Shown here: positions 25,410-34,479 of the stretch, piece after piece
How positions within the stretch are numbered: the stretch's first letter is position 1
How the letters are laid out: each line of letters starts with the position of its first letter
From: Flavobacteriaceae bacterium
Lineage (GTDB): Bacteria; Bacteroidota; Bacteroidia; Flavobacteriales; Flavobacteriaceae
Length of the DNA: 64,000 nucleotides
Direction of reading: 5' to 3'
Assembly (NCBI GenBank): GCA_002707025.1
Contig: PALG01000005.1
Span: 3,900-67,899 of the forward strand
The notes under the pieces: model-generated
Databases searched by the model: none
Told to the model about the DNA's origin: nothing
What the model saw: only the letters and a program-made list of their open reading frames with translations
Made by a program: the position numbers and the translations under genes

Positions 25410-26819
25410 TTATTTTATAATCTTTTGTATCATCGTTTCATTCACCCTAACGAGATAGATTCCATTGGTTAATTTGGAAGTATCTATGGTTACTTCGGAA
25501 TTTTGAAAATTCGATTCTGAAAAAACTTTTTTTCCAAGGACATCAAAAATTGTGACACTCGTAATCATTTCATCAGATAAGTTGATGGTTAATTGGTCCT
25601 TTACCGGATTTGGGAAAAGTTTTAACAAGGCCGTATCCCTTAAACCTGATGTATTTAAGCTAGGATCTTTCACCAAAGTAAATCCGTTGGTGCCCGAAAT
25701 CACAATATTTCCACTAGCGAAGTAAGGATACACATTCCAACTTCCATTAAAAGCGACGTCATCATCGCTTGGATAGGTATCGAAATAGCCAATTTCAGTT
25801 AAGTTCTGATTCTCAATATCACTAATATCAATTGCCCTGAAACCTGCATTGTAATTTGCTAAATAAAAGGTGTTGCCCTTTACATAACCATTGTGATCTA
25901 TTGCAGGGGTAGGGCCAAAGTAATCAAATTCAAAAAAAGGATTGTCCAAGTCTTCTACATTGAAAACTATAGTTCGAGTATTAAATCCGCCTCCAAAAAG
26001 TTCATCTTGCTCATCCCCCAACAAAACATATTTCCGGTCTTCGGTGACCCAATTTTGATGCGTATATTCCACCGTGGGATACGTTACGGTAGCAATGTTC
26101 TGCGGATTGGATTTATTGGTAACATCCAGAATAACAAAGCGGTCTTCGTTGCTTCCGTAGTACACCTCCCTACCCGTATAATCTGAATCGGGCCCATTAT
26201 ATACAATTACTTGAGCGTCGTGCGTGTATCCATCTACAGCATAGCCTCCTGCCGAAACAGGATTCAAGGGGTCTTGAATATTTACAAAATGTGGCCCTCC
26301 GTTAAAAGTATTGGTCCCTACTGCATAGGCAAAACCCGTTTCTTCGTTAATCACAATATTGTGTGCATTCCCAAATTGATCGTAATGCGCATCTTCCGTA
26401 AAGGTTACTGGAGGGTTGCTTACATTTCGAAGGCGTGTTAAATCGAATACCTGCATTCCATGTCCCCCAGCTTCGCTCACAATAAATGCGTGGTCTTCAT
26501 AAACTTTAATGTCTCGCCAAATACTTGGAGAGGTGTGTGTAGGCAGTTTCCCAAGATAGACAGCATTTACTGGATCTGAAATATCAATAAAAGCCGTTCC
26601 GTTATCAAGACCTACAAGTGCATACTCCTTGCCATCCATTGGGTCGGTCCATCCCCAGGAATCATTCCCTTCTGAAGCCCCTAAATCGCCTAAGGAAAAA
26701 TGTGATTGTAAATCATATCCATTACAGGGATAAATTCCTGCAAATCCACCCTCGCAAGGCGTTTGTGAAAAAGTTATGGCTGTAACTGCCATAAAGGCAA
26801 AGTATAAATAGTTCTTCAT
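25410..26819 (-). CDS. Choice-of-anchor B protein with T9SS type A sorting domain
   Basis: A 469-residue secreted protein. Signal peptide ending AITFSQ (about residue 19); a choice-of-anchor B region made of LVIVD-like propeller repeats (about 25-380; FIDISDPVNAVYLGKL, MQVFDLTRLRNVSNPP, AIDISDIEN); and a C-terminal type A sorting domain of about 75 residues (LFPNPVKDQLTINLS, IFDVLGKKVF, TNGIYLVRV). It should be moved across the outer membrane by the T9SS and anchored on the surface. It is the first gene of the four-gene operon with the repeat lipoprotein, MbnP-like and di-heme proteins. Confidence 0.87.
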   Translation of the reverse strand: MKNYLYFAFMAVTAITFSQTPCEGGFAGIYPCNGYDLQSHFSLGDLGASEGNDSWGWTDPMDGKEYALVGLDNGTAFIDISDPVNAVYLGKLPTHTSPSIWRDIKVYEDHAFIVSEAGGHGMQVFDLTRLRNVSNPPVTFTEDAHYDQFGNAHNIVINEETGFAYAVGTNTFNGGPHFVNIQDPLNPVSAGGYAVDGYTHDAQVIVYNGPDSDYTGREVYYGSNEDRFVILDVTNKSNPQNIATVTYPTVEYTHQNWVTEDRKYVLLGDEQDELFGGGFNTRTIVFNVEDLDNPFFEFDYFGPTPAIDHNGYVKGNTFYLANYNAGFRAIDISDIENQNLTEIGYFDTYPSDDDVAFNGSWNVYPYFASGNIVISGTNGFTLVKDPSLNTSGLRDTALLKLFPNPVKDQLTINLSDEMITSVTIFDVLGKKVFSESNFQNSEVTIDTSKLTNGIYLVRVNETMIQKIIK

Positions 26820-27095
26820 GCGTATTATATTTATTATTTTTTTGTTATGATTCAGGTCATAAAATAAACGCCTTTGGCTGGACTTACCAAGTCATTTTAC
26901 AATTTTAGAAATGTGGTTGATGAGTTGTGCAATAGAATTTCATTTCAAAACTAGGCAATTATTGGAAACTTTATTGTTAAAACAAAGGTTTTATTCCTGA
27001 AATTTAAGTATCTAGACCCTATGCGCTCAGTTTCCACAGAGGAAATTTAATGGAAAGTAAAAGAATATGTAATTTTACCGAAGAACAACTATCAC

Positions 27096-28151
27096 ATGCT
27101 TGAAGATAAAAACCCACAAAGAACCGCTATTACTGAACTTGGCGAGTTTGGTTTAATCGATCATCTCACCCAGAATATTAAGCTATACCACAAAACCTCC
27201 ATAAAAGGCATTGGGGACGATGCAGCGATAATTTCCGGAACTTCAGAAAATCAAAAAGTCATTACCACCGACTTATTGGTAGAGGGCGTTCACTTCGATT
27301 TGTCTTACATGCCCCTAAAACATTTAGGATATAAAGCGGTGATTGTAAATTTGAGCGATGTGTATGCCATGAATGCAACAGCAACTCAGATAACGGTTTC
27401 CATTGCAGTTTCCAACAGGTTTCCCGTAGAGGCCCTGGAAGAGCTCTACGAAGGGATAAAAACAGCCTGTAATATATACCAAGTAGACCTGGTAGGGGGA
27501 GACACTACCTCTTCCACTTCAGGATTGGTGATTAGCATTACGGCCCTTGGAGAAGCTCGTAGTGAAGAAATAGTGCAAAGAAATGGAGCGAAAGAAAATG
27601 ATTTGTTAGTGATGACCGGAGATATTGGGGCGGCATATCTAGGGCTTCAGGTGCTGGAAAGGGAAAAACAGGTTTTCAAGGCCAATCCAAATGCCCAGCC
27701 CGATTTAGAACCTTACAGTTATTTAGTAGAACGCCAGCTAAAGCCCGAAGCACGAAAGGACATTATTGCCTTGCTAAAAGAACTTAAGGTAATTCCCACC
27801 GCTATGATTGATATTAGCGACGGGCTTTCTTCAGAAATTCTTCACTTAACAAAACAATCAAATGTTGGATGCCATATCTATGAAGATAAAATTCCTTTGG
27901 ACCCCCAAGTGATTGCCACTTGCGAAGAATTTAATATGGATAGCACTACCATTGCCCTAAGTGGTGGAGAGGATTATGAATTATTGTTTACCGTGGCGAT
28001 GGAAGATTTCCCGAAAATTAAAGGAAACCCCAACTTATCGGTCATTGGACATATCACTAAAGAAAGTGAAGGAGTACATTTAATTACTCGGGCAAACACT
28101 AAAATTCCAATTATTGCCAAAGGATGGAATTCCTTTAAGGATTCCGAATAA
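27096..28151 (+). CDS. thiL: Thiamine-monophosphate kinase
   Basis: A 351-residue ThiL, which phosphorylates thiamine monophosphate with ATP to give the coenzyme thiamine diphosphate in the cytosol. Family motifs: IKGIGDDAAII near residue 40, TTDLLVEGVHFDL, NLSDVYAMNA, LVGGDTTSS, and SDGLSSEILH near residue 230, plus SGGEDYELLFT toward the C-terminus. These Asp-rich loops bind the Mg-phosphates. It is a lone gene, divergent from the choice-of-anchor-B operon and directly abutting the convergent zinc-ribbon gene with no visible terminator. Confidence 0.96.
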   Translation: MLEDKNPQRTAITELGEFGLIDHLTQNIKLYHKTSIKGIGDDAAIISGTSENQKVITTDLLVEGVHFDLSYMPLKHLGYKAVIVNLSDVYAMNATATQITVSIAVSNRFPVEALEELYEGIKTACNIYQVDLVGGDTTSSTSGLVISITALGEARSEEIVQRNGAKENDLLVMTGDIGAAYLGLQVLEREKQVFKANPNAQPDLEPYSYLVERQLKPEARKDIIALLKELKVIPTAMIDISDGLSSEILHLTKQSNVGCHIYEDKIPLDPQVIATCEEFNMDSTTIALSGGEDYELLFTVAMEDFPKIKGNPNLSVIGHITKESEGVHLITRANTKIPIIAKGWNSFKDSE

Positions 28152-28358
28152 CTATGCGACAATTTTTTCCTGAAAGGTTTTCTTAAAACGCATATTGTTT
28201 TCTTCCCAATACCTAGAAAGTTTTACCATGCGTCCGTAACCATCTACCGTGAACTTTTGATTACAGCAACGGCAGCGATATTCCTTTATAAGAGACTTTT
28301 GAGGATGCAAATTTATAAAGCGATGCCCAAATAATTTACACAGTATTCGTTTTTTCAT
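28152..28358 (-). CDS. Small zinc-ribbon protein (DUF1660-like)
   Basis: A 68-residue protein with the pattern C-x3-FGH (Cys7, His12) followed by YRCRCC (Cys29, Cys31, Cys32), which would bind one zinc ion. This is the CxxxFGH...CxxC ribbon seen in DUF1660-like proteins of phages and Bacteroidota. The tail is basic. It overlaps the preceding zinc-ribbon gene by 4 bases (ATGA), so the two are a coupled pair. Function unknown. Confidence 0.65.
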   Translation of the reverse strand: MKKRILCKLFGHRFINLHPQKSLIKEYRCRCCNQKFTVDGYGRMVKLSRYWEENNMRFKKTFQEKIVA

Positions 28359-28609
28359 GAGGCAATACTCCTTTTATGTTTTTTGTTATGAAAAGAAGCT
28401 AATGAAGAATTTACCTCTTTAATTTTATGAGTAAGCAACTCCAGACTTCCCGAAAAATTATCGGTCATTTCCTTTCCGCAATGCCTACATCGATATTCGT
28501 TAATGTGATTAGTGACTTTACGGGTAATAACATAATTATGTCCAAATGTACTGCAAACGATTCCAGATAAAGAAAAAGTACGAGGGTTAGAGAGTGATTC
28601 CATATCCAT
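28355..28609 (-). CDS. Small zinc-ribbon protein (DUF1660-like)
   Basis: An 84-residue protein with the same ribbon as its downstream partner: Cys19-x3-FGH, then EYRCRHCGKE (Cys40, Cys43), followed by a helical, basic C-terminal tail (HNKKHKRS). The pair most likely arose by duplication. It is convergent to thiL through its partner and transcribed in the same direction as the alpha/beta hydrolase gene upstream (54-base gap). No function can be assigned; DNA- or RNA-binding is plausible for such a ribbon. Confidence 0.65.
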   Translation of the reverse strand: MDMESLSNPRTFSLSGIVCSTFGHNYVITRKVTNHINEYRCRHCGKEMTDNFSGSLELLTHKIKEVNSSLASFHNKKHKRSIAS

Positions 28610-28663
28610 CTTTATTTGGTTCGGGATAAATATAGAAATTAATTTTAAAAAATCGATTAAAAG

Positions 28664-29440
28664 CTAAAAAATATCGTTAAAATGCAATATTTTAACAATT
28701 TCGATAGGATTTTCCAGCCAACTCATATGACTTCCTTGCAAAATAATTAATTCTGAAGAGGTACGCTTTGCCACCGTTTCTGAAACTTTTAAAGGCACGA
28801 TAGGATCTTGTGCTCCGCATACAAAAAGTTTTATCCCACTAAAACGGGCAAGTACTTGAGTCCGGTCTTTACGATCGCGCATCCCTTTTGCGAGAGCAAT
28901 GATTCCTCCTGACGGGAATTGCTTTGCGGTTTTCTTTAAATGATTGATTTCTGAAGAGAATTTACTTCGGCTGTCTTCAGAAAAAAGATTGGAAATCCCC
29001 ATACTCACAAAAACTTCTTTGTCTCTCTGAATAATTTCCACGGCTCGGTTTCTGTTTTCTTTCCGTTCTTCACTATCACTTTCGGTAGTGGAATTTAACA
29101 GCACTATTTTCGAAACCTTTTCTGGGTAAGCTTCTAAAAAGGCCAATGCTACATATCCTCCCATGGAATGACCCAAAAAAGAAACTTCGGAAATCCCTAA
29201 GTACTTTAAGAGTTCGTTGACTACCGCTGCCAATAGCTCCATTCCTTGTATTTCAGCTAACACCTCACTCTTGCCATGACCCGGAAAATCCAAAACAAGT
29301 ACCCGGTTCCGTTTTGTCCATTCCGGAAGGAACTCCTTCCACATGTAAGAGCTTTCTAAAAAACCGTGTAACAATACTATACAAGGGCCCGTTCCATGGC
29401 TTTCGTAAAAGATCCTTTTTTCTTGATAGGTAAAATACAT
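28664..29440 (-). CDS. Alpha/beta hydrolase
   Basis: A 258-residue alpha/beta-hydrolase fold protein. Oxyanion motif VLLHGFLESSYMW near residue 25; nucleophile elbow FLGHSMGGYVAL with Ser about residue 92; acid in CGAQDPIVPL about residue 210; and catalytic His in LQGSHMSWLENP about residue 237. The triad is complete. It resembles the BioH/MhpC-like esterases, but the substrate cannot be stated. No signal peptide is present, so it is cytosolic. Confidence 0.9.
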   Translation of the reverse strand: MYFTYQEKRIFYESHGTGPCIVLLHGFLESSYMWKEFLPEWTKRNRVLVLDFPGHGKSEVLAEIQGMELLAAVVNELLKYLGISEVSFLGHSMGGYVALAFLEAYPEKVSKIVLLNSTTESDSEERKENRNRAVEIIQRDKEVFVSMGISNLFSEDSRSKFSSEINHLKKTAKQFPSGGIIALAKGMRDRKDRTQVLARFSGIKLFVCGAQDPIVPLKVSETVAKRTSSELIILQGSHMSWLENPIEIVKILHFNDIF

Positions 29441-29769
29441 CCTGCAAATATCCTATATTTCGAAGAGGTTCTTTCCAAAAATCGAGACAATTCAGTAAGA
29501 AAAAAACCAAGATTGATGTTTTAACGCCCTTTTTCCCTTTTCTGAAGAAAATCGAAAACGATACCGAAAAAAATACCTCGAATTTTCATCTTGTTTTTGG
29601 AGGGCATTTTTTGAAAAATAACCATTTTAAGGCTTTGTTTTTTTTGAATTTCACAATAATTACCCCTTCTTATTACCACAACCTTAATTACTTGATTTTT
29701 TTAGAGTTATAAGTTTGAAATACCCTTTTTGAGCCCTATGTTTGAAGCAGATTTACAAACTTTAAAATT
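29441..29769. other. 329-base intergenic region between divergent genes
   Basis: AT-rich spacer between the hydrolase (minus) and the CBM48-like gene (plus). The last 55 bases hold a strong plus-strand promoter. I see no ORF with coding character, no hairpin with a T-tract and no tRNA in the rest; a promoter for the hydrolase was not recognised. Confidence 0.5.
29715..29744 (+). promoter_or_regulatory. Promoter of the CBM48-like gene
   Basis: TTG at 29715-29717, a 19-base spacer, and TATGTTTG at 29737-29744 match both the -33 and -7 elements of Bacteroidota promoters. The predicted leader is about 20 bases. Confidence 0.7.
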
Positions 29770-30066
29770 ATGGCAATTACAAAACAATATTTAAAGACAA
29801 AACCCGTATGCAAAGTAACGTTTACCGTTCCTGCTGAAACGGCAAAAGAAGTAACCGTAGTAGGGTCTTTTAATGAATGGAATGCAGAAGAAACCCCTTT
29901 GAAAAAGTTAAAAAACGGAACTTTTAAAGGAACTGTCGACTTGGAAAAGGACCAATCTTACGAATTCCGATATGTGGTGGATGGCACCTATACAAACGAC
30001 GACCAAGCTGATGCTTATGCATGGAACGATTATGCTTGGGCCGAAAATGGCGTATTAAATCTGTAG
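29770..30066 (+). CDS. Isoamylase early-set / AMPK-type CBM48 domain protein
   Basis: A 98-residue stand-alone glycogen-binding-like domain. CKVTFTVPAETAKEVTVVGSFNEWN is the start of the family; the motif VGSFNEWN, then GTFKGTVDLEKD, FRYVVDG and a C-terminal AWNDYAWAENG complete the Ig-like fold found in isoamylases and the AMPK beta subunit. There is no catalytic domain. It may bind alpha-glucans or act as a regulator. It is a single gene with its own promoter and a strong terminator, so it may be highly expressed. Confidence 0.85.
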   Translation: MAITKQYLKTKPVCKVTFTVPAETAKEVTVVGSFNEWNAEETPLKKLKNGTFKGTVDLEKDQSYEFRYVVDGTYTNDDQADAYAWNDYAWAENGVLNL

Positions 30067-30092
30067 TTATATTTTTGTTTACTGAATGAAAA

Positions 30093-30110
30093 AGCCCGCA
30101 GTTGCGGGCT
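30093..30110. terminator. Bidirectional terminator
   Basis: An 8-base perfect GC-rich stem (AGCCCGCA / TGCGGGCT) with a 2-base spacer, an A-run on the left and a T6 on the right. It serves the CBM48-like gene and the convergent aminopeptidase gene, whose stop lies 6 bases to the right. Confidence 0.85.
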
Positions 30111-30115
30111 TTTTT

Positions 30116-31408
30116 CTATGAATTCATTAAATCCTCAATCTCCTCTGCCTCTAGCGGAATGTTCCGCATAAGATTGAATGGCTCACCTTGCTCCTGAATC
30201 ACCTCATCATCTTCCAATCGAATCCCAAAACCTTCTTCCGGAATATAAATCCCAGGTTCTACGGTAAATACCATATTCGCCTTCATCGGCTCCCATAATA
30301 TTCCGTAGTCGTGAGTGTCCAATCCAATATGGTGACTGGTACCGTGCATAAAATACTTTTTATACGCAGGCCAATCTGGGTTTTCATTTTGCACATCGGC
30401 TTTGTCCAGCAAGCCTAATTGCAATAACTCGGAAGTCATTAATTTCCCTACTTCTACATGGTATTCTTTCCACATCGTTCCAGGAACCAACATCTTAGTC
30501 GCTTCCTTTTTTACATTCAGGACGGCATTATAAACTTCTTTTTGACGGGCTGTAAATGTACCGCTCACCGGTATGGTACGTGTCATATCACTACTATAGT
30601 TGGCATATTCGGCGCCCACATCCATCAAAATGAGGTCGCCTGCCTTACATTGTTGATTGTTCTCTATATAATGTAAAACGTTGGCATTATTACCGCTCGC
30701 CACAATGGGGGTATAGGCAAAACCCTTGGATCGGTTTCTTAGGAACTCATGCATGTATTCGGCTTCAATCTCGTATTCCCACACTCCAGGTTTTACAAAA
30801 TCGAGCACCCTCCGGAAGCCTTTTTCAGTAATCTCACATGCCTTTTGCATGAGGTCGATTTCAATTTCATCCTTTACCGAACGCAATCGTTGTAAAATAG
30901 GATTACTCTTGGCCCAGTTATGTGCTGGATATTTTGCCTTGGTTTTCTTGATAAAGCGATCTTCGCGTGTTTCGGTCTCTACGTTGGCTCTATAATGCTC
31001 ATTGGTGTTGAAATACACAATTTCCGATTGCGCCATCAACTCTGCAAATACCCTATCGAATTCGGAAAGCCAGTAAACCGTTTTAATGCCACTTACTTCC
31101 AAGGCTTTTTCCTTGGTCAGTTTTTCGCCTTCCCAAACGGCAATATGATCGTTGGTCTCCCGAACAAACAGAATCTCCCGGTGTTTTTCTTCAGGAGCTT
31201 CTGGAAAAAGCACCAGCATACTTTCTTCTTGGTCAACCCCGCTTAGGTAAAAAATATCCCGATGTTGGTTAAAAGGAAGGGTGCTGTCGGCACTTACTGG
31301 ATAAATATCATTACTGTTAAAAACCGCGACACTTTTAGGCTTCATTTGCGCCATGAAATTTTTACGGTTTTTGATAAAAAGGTTTCGATTAATAGGGTGG
31401 TATTTCAT
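30116..31408 (-). CDS. Xaa-Pro aminopeptidase (M24B, aminopeptidase P family)
   Basis: A 430-residue M24B metallopeptidase that removes an N-terminal residue preceding proline. The N-terminal creatinase-like domain (1-170) shows FYLSGVDQEESMLVLFPE. The catalytic pita-bread domain has the metal ligands: Asp pair in LMDVGAEYANYSSDMTRT, His in FMHGTSHHIGLDTHD, Glu in FTVEPGIYIPE and Glu in GFGIRLEDDEV. It lacks a signal peptide, so it is cytosolic. It resembles E. coli PepP in length and order. Confidence 0.94.
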   Translation of the reverse strand: MKYHPINRNLFIKNRKNFMAQMKPKSVAVFNSNDIYPVSADSTLPFNQHRDIFYLSGVDQEESMLVLFPEAPEEKHREILFVRETNDHIAVWEGEKLTKEKALEVSGIKTVYWLSEFDRVFAELMAQSEIVYFNTNEHYRANVETETREDRFIKKTKAKYPAHNWAKSNPILQRLRSVKDEIEIDLMQKACEITEKGFRRVLDFVKPGVWEYEIEAEYMHEFLRNRSKGFAYTPIVASGNNANVLHYIENNQQCKAGDLILMDVGAEYANYSSDMTRTIPVSGTFTARQKEVYNAVLNVKKEATKMLVPGTMWKEYHVEVGKLMTSELLQLGLLDKADVQNENPDWPAYKKYFMHGTSHHIGLDTHDYGILWEPMKANMVFTVEPGIYIPEEGFGIRLEDDEVIQEQGEPFNLMRNIPLEAEEIEDLMNS

Positions 31409-31430
31409 TTTCTTGTATTCTGAATTTCCT

Positions 31431-31438
31431 CAAAATTA
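31431..31438 (-). promoter_or_regulatory. -7 box of the aminopeptidase gene
   Basis: Minus-strand TAATTTTG (TAnnTTTG) lies 22 bases before the ATG. No TTG at -33 spacing is visible. Confidence 0.35.
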
Positions 31439-31528
31439 CGGAAATTGATAGGTTCTAGTAAACTTCCCCAAAATAATTTACCTTATTTTAGTAATTCGAT
31501 TTGTTTCAATCTTCATAAACCACCCAAA

Positions 31529-34369
31529 ATGAAAAAAACATTTTTCTTGTTCTCGCTGTTTCTTAGTACAGCCCTTTTGGCTCAAGTACCAAGTACTTCA
31601 GCAGTTACTGTTACCAAGGCTTTGGAAGAGAAAGCTGCCTTCACTAATAAATCCCTAGTAAAAAACCTGCCTTTCAAAAACATTGGGCCCACGGTAATGA
31701 GCGGCCGTGTGGTAGATCTGGTCGTTAATCCAGAGAATCCTACCGAATTCTATGTAGGCTATGCTAGCGGCGGGGTATGGCATACCGTCAATAACGGAAC
31801 GAGTTTTGAACCCATTCTCGACACAAGCCCTACACAAAATGTAGGAACCTTGGCGGTAGATTGGAAAAGTGGCACTATTTGGGTAGGTACGGGCGAAGTG
31901 AATGCTTCTCGGTCTTCCTATGCCGGAATTGGCCTGCTGAAAAGTTCCGATAAGGGAAAAACATGGCAGTCCATGGGACTGGAAGACTCCCATCATATTA
32001 GTAAAATTCTGATCAATCCAGCTAATGCAGACGAAATTGTGGTGGGCGTGATAGGACATCTCTATTCTGAAAATCAAGAAAGAGGCGTTTTTAAATCGTT
32101 TGATGGTGGTAAAACCTGGAACAAAACCCTTTTTATCAATGCTGAAACGGGCATCATCGAAATGGAGGTAGATCCTAACAATTTTAACATCATGTATGCT
32201 TCTGCTTGGGACAAAGACCGAAAAGCCTGGAATTTTGAAGGCAATGGAAGTGGAAGTGGTATTTACAAAAGTACCGATGCGGGAAACAGCTGGACCAAAG
32301 TTTCTACCGAAGCAAGCGGTTTCCCTGTTGGTGAAGGCGTGGGAAGAATTGGCTTGGCAATTGTGAACGAAAATGTAGTCTATGCGATTCACGATAGTCA
32401 ATTCCGAAGGGAAGATACAGGAAGCAACAACAAAACGGAAGGGCTTTCCAAAGAGGATTTCAAAACCATGACCCGGGATGCTTTTTTAAATTTGGACAAT
32501 AAAACCTTAGAAGGTTTCCTTCGGAATAATGGTTTTCAGGAAAAATATAGCGCAGAAACGGTAAAGCAACTCATTGAGGAGGGAGAGGCAAAGCCCATGG
32601 ATTTGGCCCTTTATTTGGAAGATGCAAACACACAGCTTTTCGATACTCCGGTTATTGGCGCCGAGGTCTACAAAAGTACCAATGGTGGAAAAACATGGAA
32701 AAAAACCCATGAAGGGTATTTGGACGGAATCTATTATTCGTATGGGTATTACTTCGGAAAAATCCACGTAGCTCCCAACAATCCAGATGCGATATACACT
32801 TATGGAGTGCCCATTTTAAAATCCAAGGATGGCGGAAAAACCTTTACTTCTATGGATGCCGATAATGTACATGCCGATCACCATGCATTGTGGATCAATC
32901 CCAAAATGCCAGGCCACTTAATCAATGGAAATGATGGCGGGGTGAACATTAGCTATGACGATGGAGCACATTGGATAAAATGCAATACTCCAGCCGTAGG
33001 GCAGTTTTACGCCATTAATGTAGACAATGCCAAGCCTTACAATGTATATGGAGGGCTTCAGGACAACGGGGTTTGGGTAGGCCCACATACCACCGAAGAA
33101 AATACCGAATGGCTTCAGGAAGGGCAATATCCTTACAAAAGAATCATGGGCGGTGACGGCATGCAAATTCAGATTGATAATCGCAATAATCAAATTGTAT
33201 ACACAGGATTTCAGTTTGGAAATTACTTCAGAATAGATCGTGCTTCTGGAAAAAACAGCTACATACAACCCAAACACGAACTTGGGGAAAGTCCGTACCG
33301 ATTCAACTGGCAAACACCTATTTTATTAAGTGAACACAATCAGGACATTCTTTATTTAGGTGGGAATAAGCTCATGCGAAGCTTGAATCAAGGCGATGAT
33401 TGGGAAGCCATTTCCCCCGATCTTACCCAAGGTGGCAAACCTGGAAATGTAGCCTACGGAACCCTTACGACTATGAGTGAATCTACATTTCAATTTGGAT
33501 TAATTTATACGGGAAGCGACGATGGACTTATTTACGTTACTCAGAATTCTGGGGCCGACTGGACCAATATCTCTCAAGATCTTCCCAAGGATTTATGGGT
33601 AAGCAGGGTGATCGCCTCGCAGCACAAAAAATCCAGGGTTTACGCCACATTGAATGGTTACCGATGGGACAATTTCGCACCTTATATTTATAGGAGTGAC
33701 GATTTTGGAGCGACTTGGGAAAGCATCAGTGGAAATATCCCTGCATCACCCGTAAACGTGATCAAAGAAGATCCACTTAATGAAAACATCCTTTATGTAG
33801 GAACCGATAATGGGGCGTACGTTTCCTTTAACCAGGGGAACAGCTGGGAGCCTTTCTCCCATAAACTTCCTAACGTTGCGGTTCATGATATCGTAGTGCA
33901 ACCTGAAGCAAAGCATTTGGTTTTAGGGACTCATGGAAGGTCCATTTATATCGCAGATATTTCATTACTGCAACAACTTTCAGCCTCAAATAGCGACCAA
34001 TTGGTGTTGAACGAAATCACAGCAGTGAATCATTCTAGAAGGTGGGGACAAAGTTTCAGCCCTTGGAATGAAGCTTACGAACCCAGTGTTGAGATTCAAT
34101 TTTATGCACCCCAATCTGGTGAAGCAACACTTTCCGTAAACTCTGAAGACGGTGAGGAATTAATGCAATGGAGTGTGACTGTCGAAAAAGGAATAAATGT
34201 AGAATCCTACCATTTAACCGTTTCAGAAAGAGGAGTAAAAAATCTTAAGAAGTCAGATAAAAAAGTGTCCCCTTCCGCCAATGGAAAAAATTATTTACCC
34301 AAAGGCGATTATCGTCTAAAGGTTTCCCTCGGAGGAAAGACTGCGTCTGGAAAAATAACCCTTAAATAG
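31529..34369 (+). CDS. VPS10/sortilin-like BNR beta-propeller protein
   Basis: A 946-residue secreted protein; signal peptide MKKTFFLFSLFLSTALLAQ. I use the ATG at 31529; the open frame extends 28 codons further up without signal-like character. It is built of many sortilin/BNR blades, with Asp-box-like motifs such as SSDKGKTWQSM, SFDGGKTWNKT, STDAGNSWTKV, SKDGGKTFTSM and SFNQGNSWEPF. No trypsin- or sialidase-like catalytic set is evident, although automatic pipelines often call it glycosyl hydrolase. The C-terminal about 120 residues look like a small beta domain. Probable extracytoplasmic binding protein or hydrolase; substrate unknown. Confidence 0.83.
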   Translation: MKKTFFLFSLFLSTALLAQVPSTSAVTVTKALEEKAAFTNKSLVKNLPFKNIGPTVMSGRVVDLVVNPENPTEFYVGYASGGVWHTVNNGTSFEPILDTSPTQNVGTLAVDWKSGTIWVGTGEVNASRSSYAGIGLLKSSDKGKTWQSMGLEDSHHISKILINPANADEIVVGVIGHLYSENQERGVFKSFDGGKTWNKTLFINAETGIIEMEVDPNNFNIMYASAWDKDRKAWNFEGNGSGSGIYKSTDAGNSWTKVSTEASGFPVGEGVGRIGLAIVNENVVYAIHDSQFRREDTGSNNKTEGLSKEDFKTMTRDAFLNLDNKTLEGFLRNNGFQEKYSAETVKQLIEEGEAKPMDLALYLEDANTQLFDTPVIGAEVYKSTNGGKTWKKTHEGYLDGIYYSYGYYFGKIHVAPNNPDAIYTYGVPILKSKDGGKTFTSMDADNVHADHHALWINPKMPGHLINGNDGGVNISYDDGAHWIKCNTPAVGQFYAINVDNAKPYNVYGGLQDNGVWVGPHTTEENTEWLQEGQYPYKRIMGGDGMQIQIDNRNNQIVYTGFQFGNYFRIDRASGKNSYIQPKHELGESPYRFNWQTPILLSEHNQDILYLGGNKLMRSLNQGDDWEAISPDLTQGGKPGNVAYGTLTTMSESTFQFGLIYTGSDDGLIYVTQNSGADWTNISQDLPKDLWVSRVIASQHKKSRVYATLNGYRWDNFAPYIYRSDDFGATWESISGNIPASPVNVIKEDPLNENILYVGTDNGAYVSFNQGNSWEPFSHKLPNVAVHDIVVQPEAKHLVLGTHGRSIYIADISLLQQLSASNSDQLVLNEITAVNHSRRWGQSFSPWNEAYEPSVEIQFYAPQSGEATLSVNSEDGEELMQWSVTVEKGINVESYHLTVSERGVKNLKKSDKKVSPSANGKNYLPKGDYRLKVSLGGKTASGKITLK

Positions 34370-34420
34370 GTTTTCTTGTTTAAAATAGTTCTAAATTCTT
34401 ATTAAAAGAAATACCAAAGT

Positions 34421-34451
34421 TTGGGAATCATTCTTTTGAGCCGTATTTTTG
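34421..34451 (+). promoter_or_regulatory. sdhCAB promoter
   Basis: TTG at 34421-34423, a 20-base spacer and TATTTTTG at 34444-34451 match the Bacteroidota -33/-7 pattern. A leader of about 24 bases would precede the sdhC ATG. Confidence 0.7.
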
Positions 34452-34479
34452 TGAGTCTAAATTTTTGAAAAGAGAACCT

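Noticed and set aside
28355-28358. The two zinc-ribbon frames as one frameshifted gene
   Set aside because: Each has a full ribbon and its own start; the ATGA overlap is typical of coupled genes.
29441-29714. Small RNA or tRNA in the 329-base spacer
   Set aside because: No cloverleaf, no stable hairpin with a T-tract and no conserved box seen; only AT-rich sequence.
31445-31528. N-terminal extension of the sortilin/BNR protein by 28 codons
   Set aside because: It would bury the clear signal peptide MKKTFFLFSLFLSTALLAQ; start moved to 31529.
31655-32401. 248-codon minus-strand open frame
   Set aside because: Antisense to the sortilin/BNR gene; no motif, no promoter box; a shadow of a repeat-rich gene.
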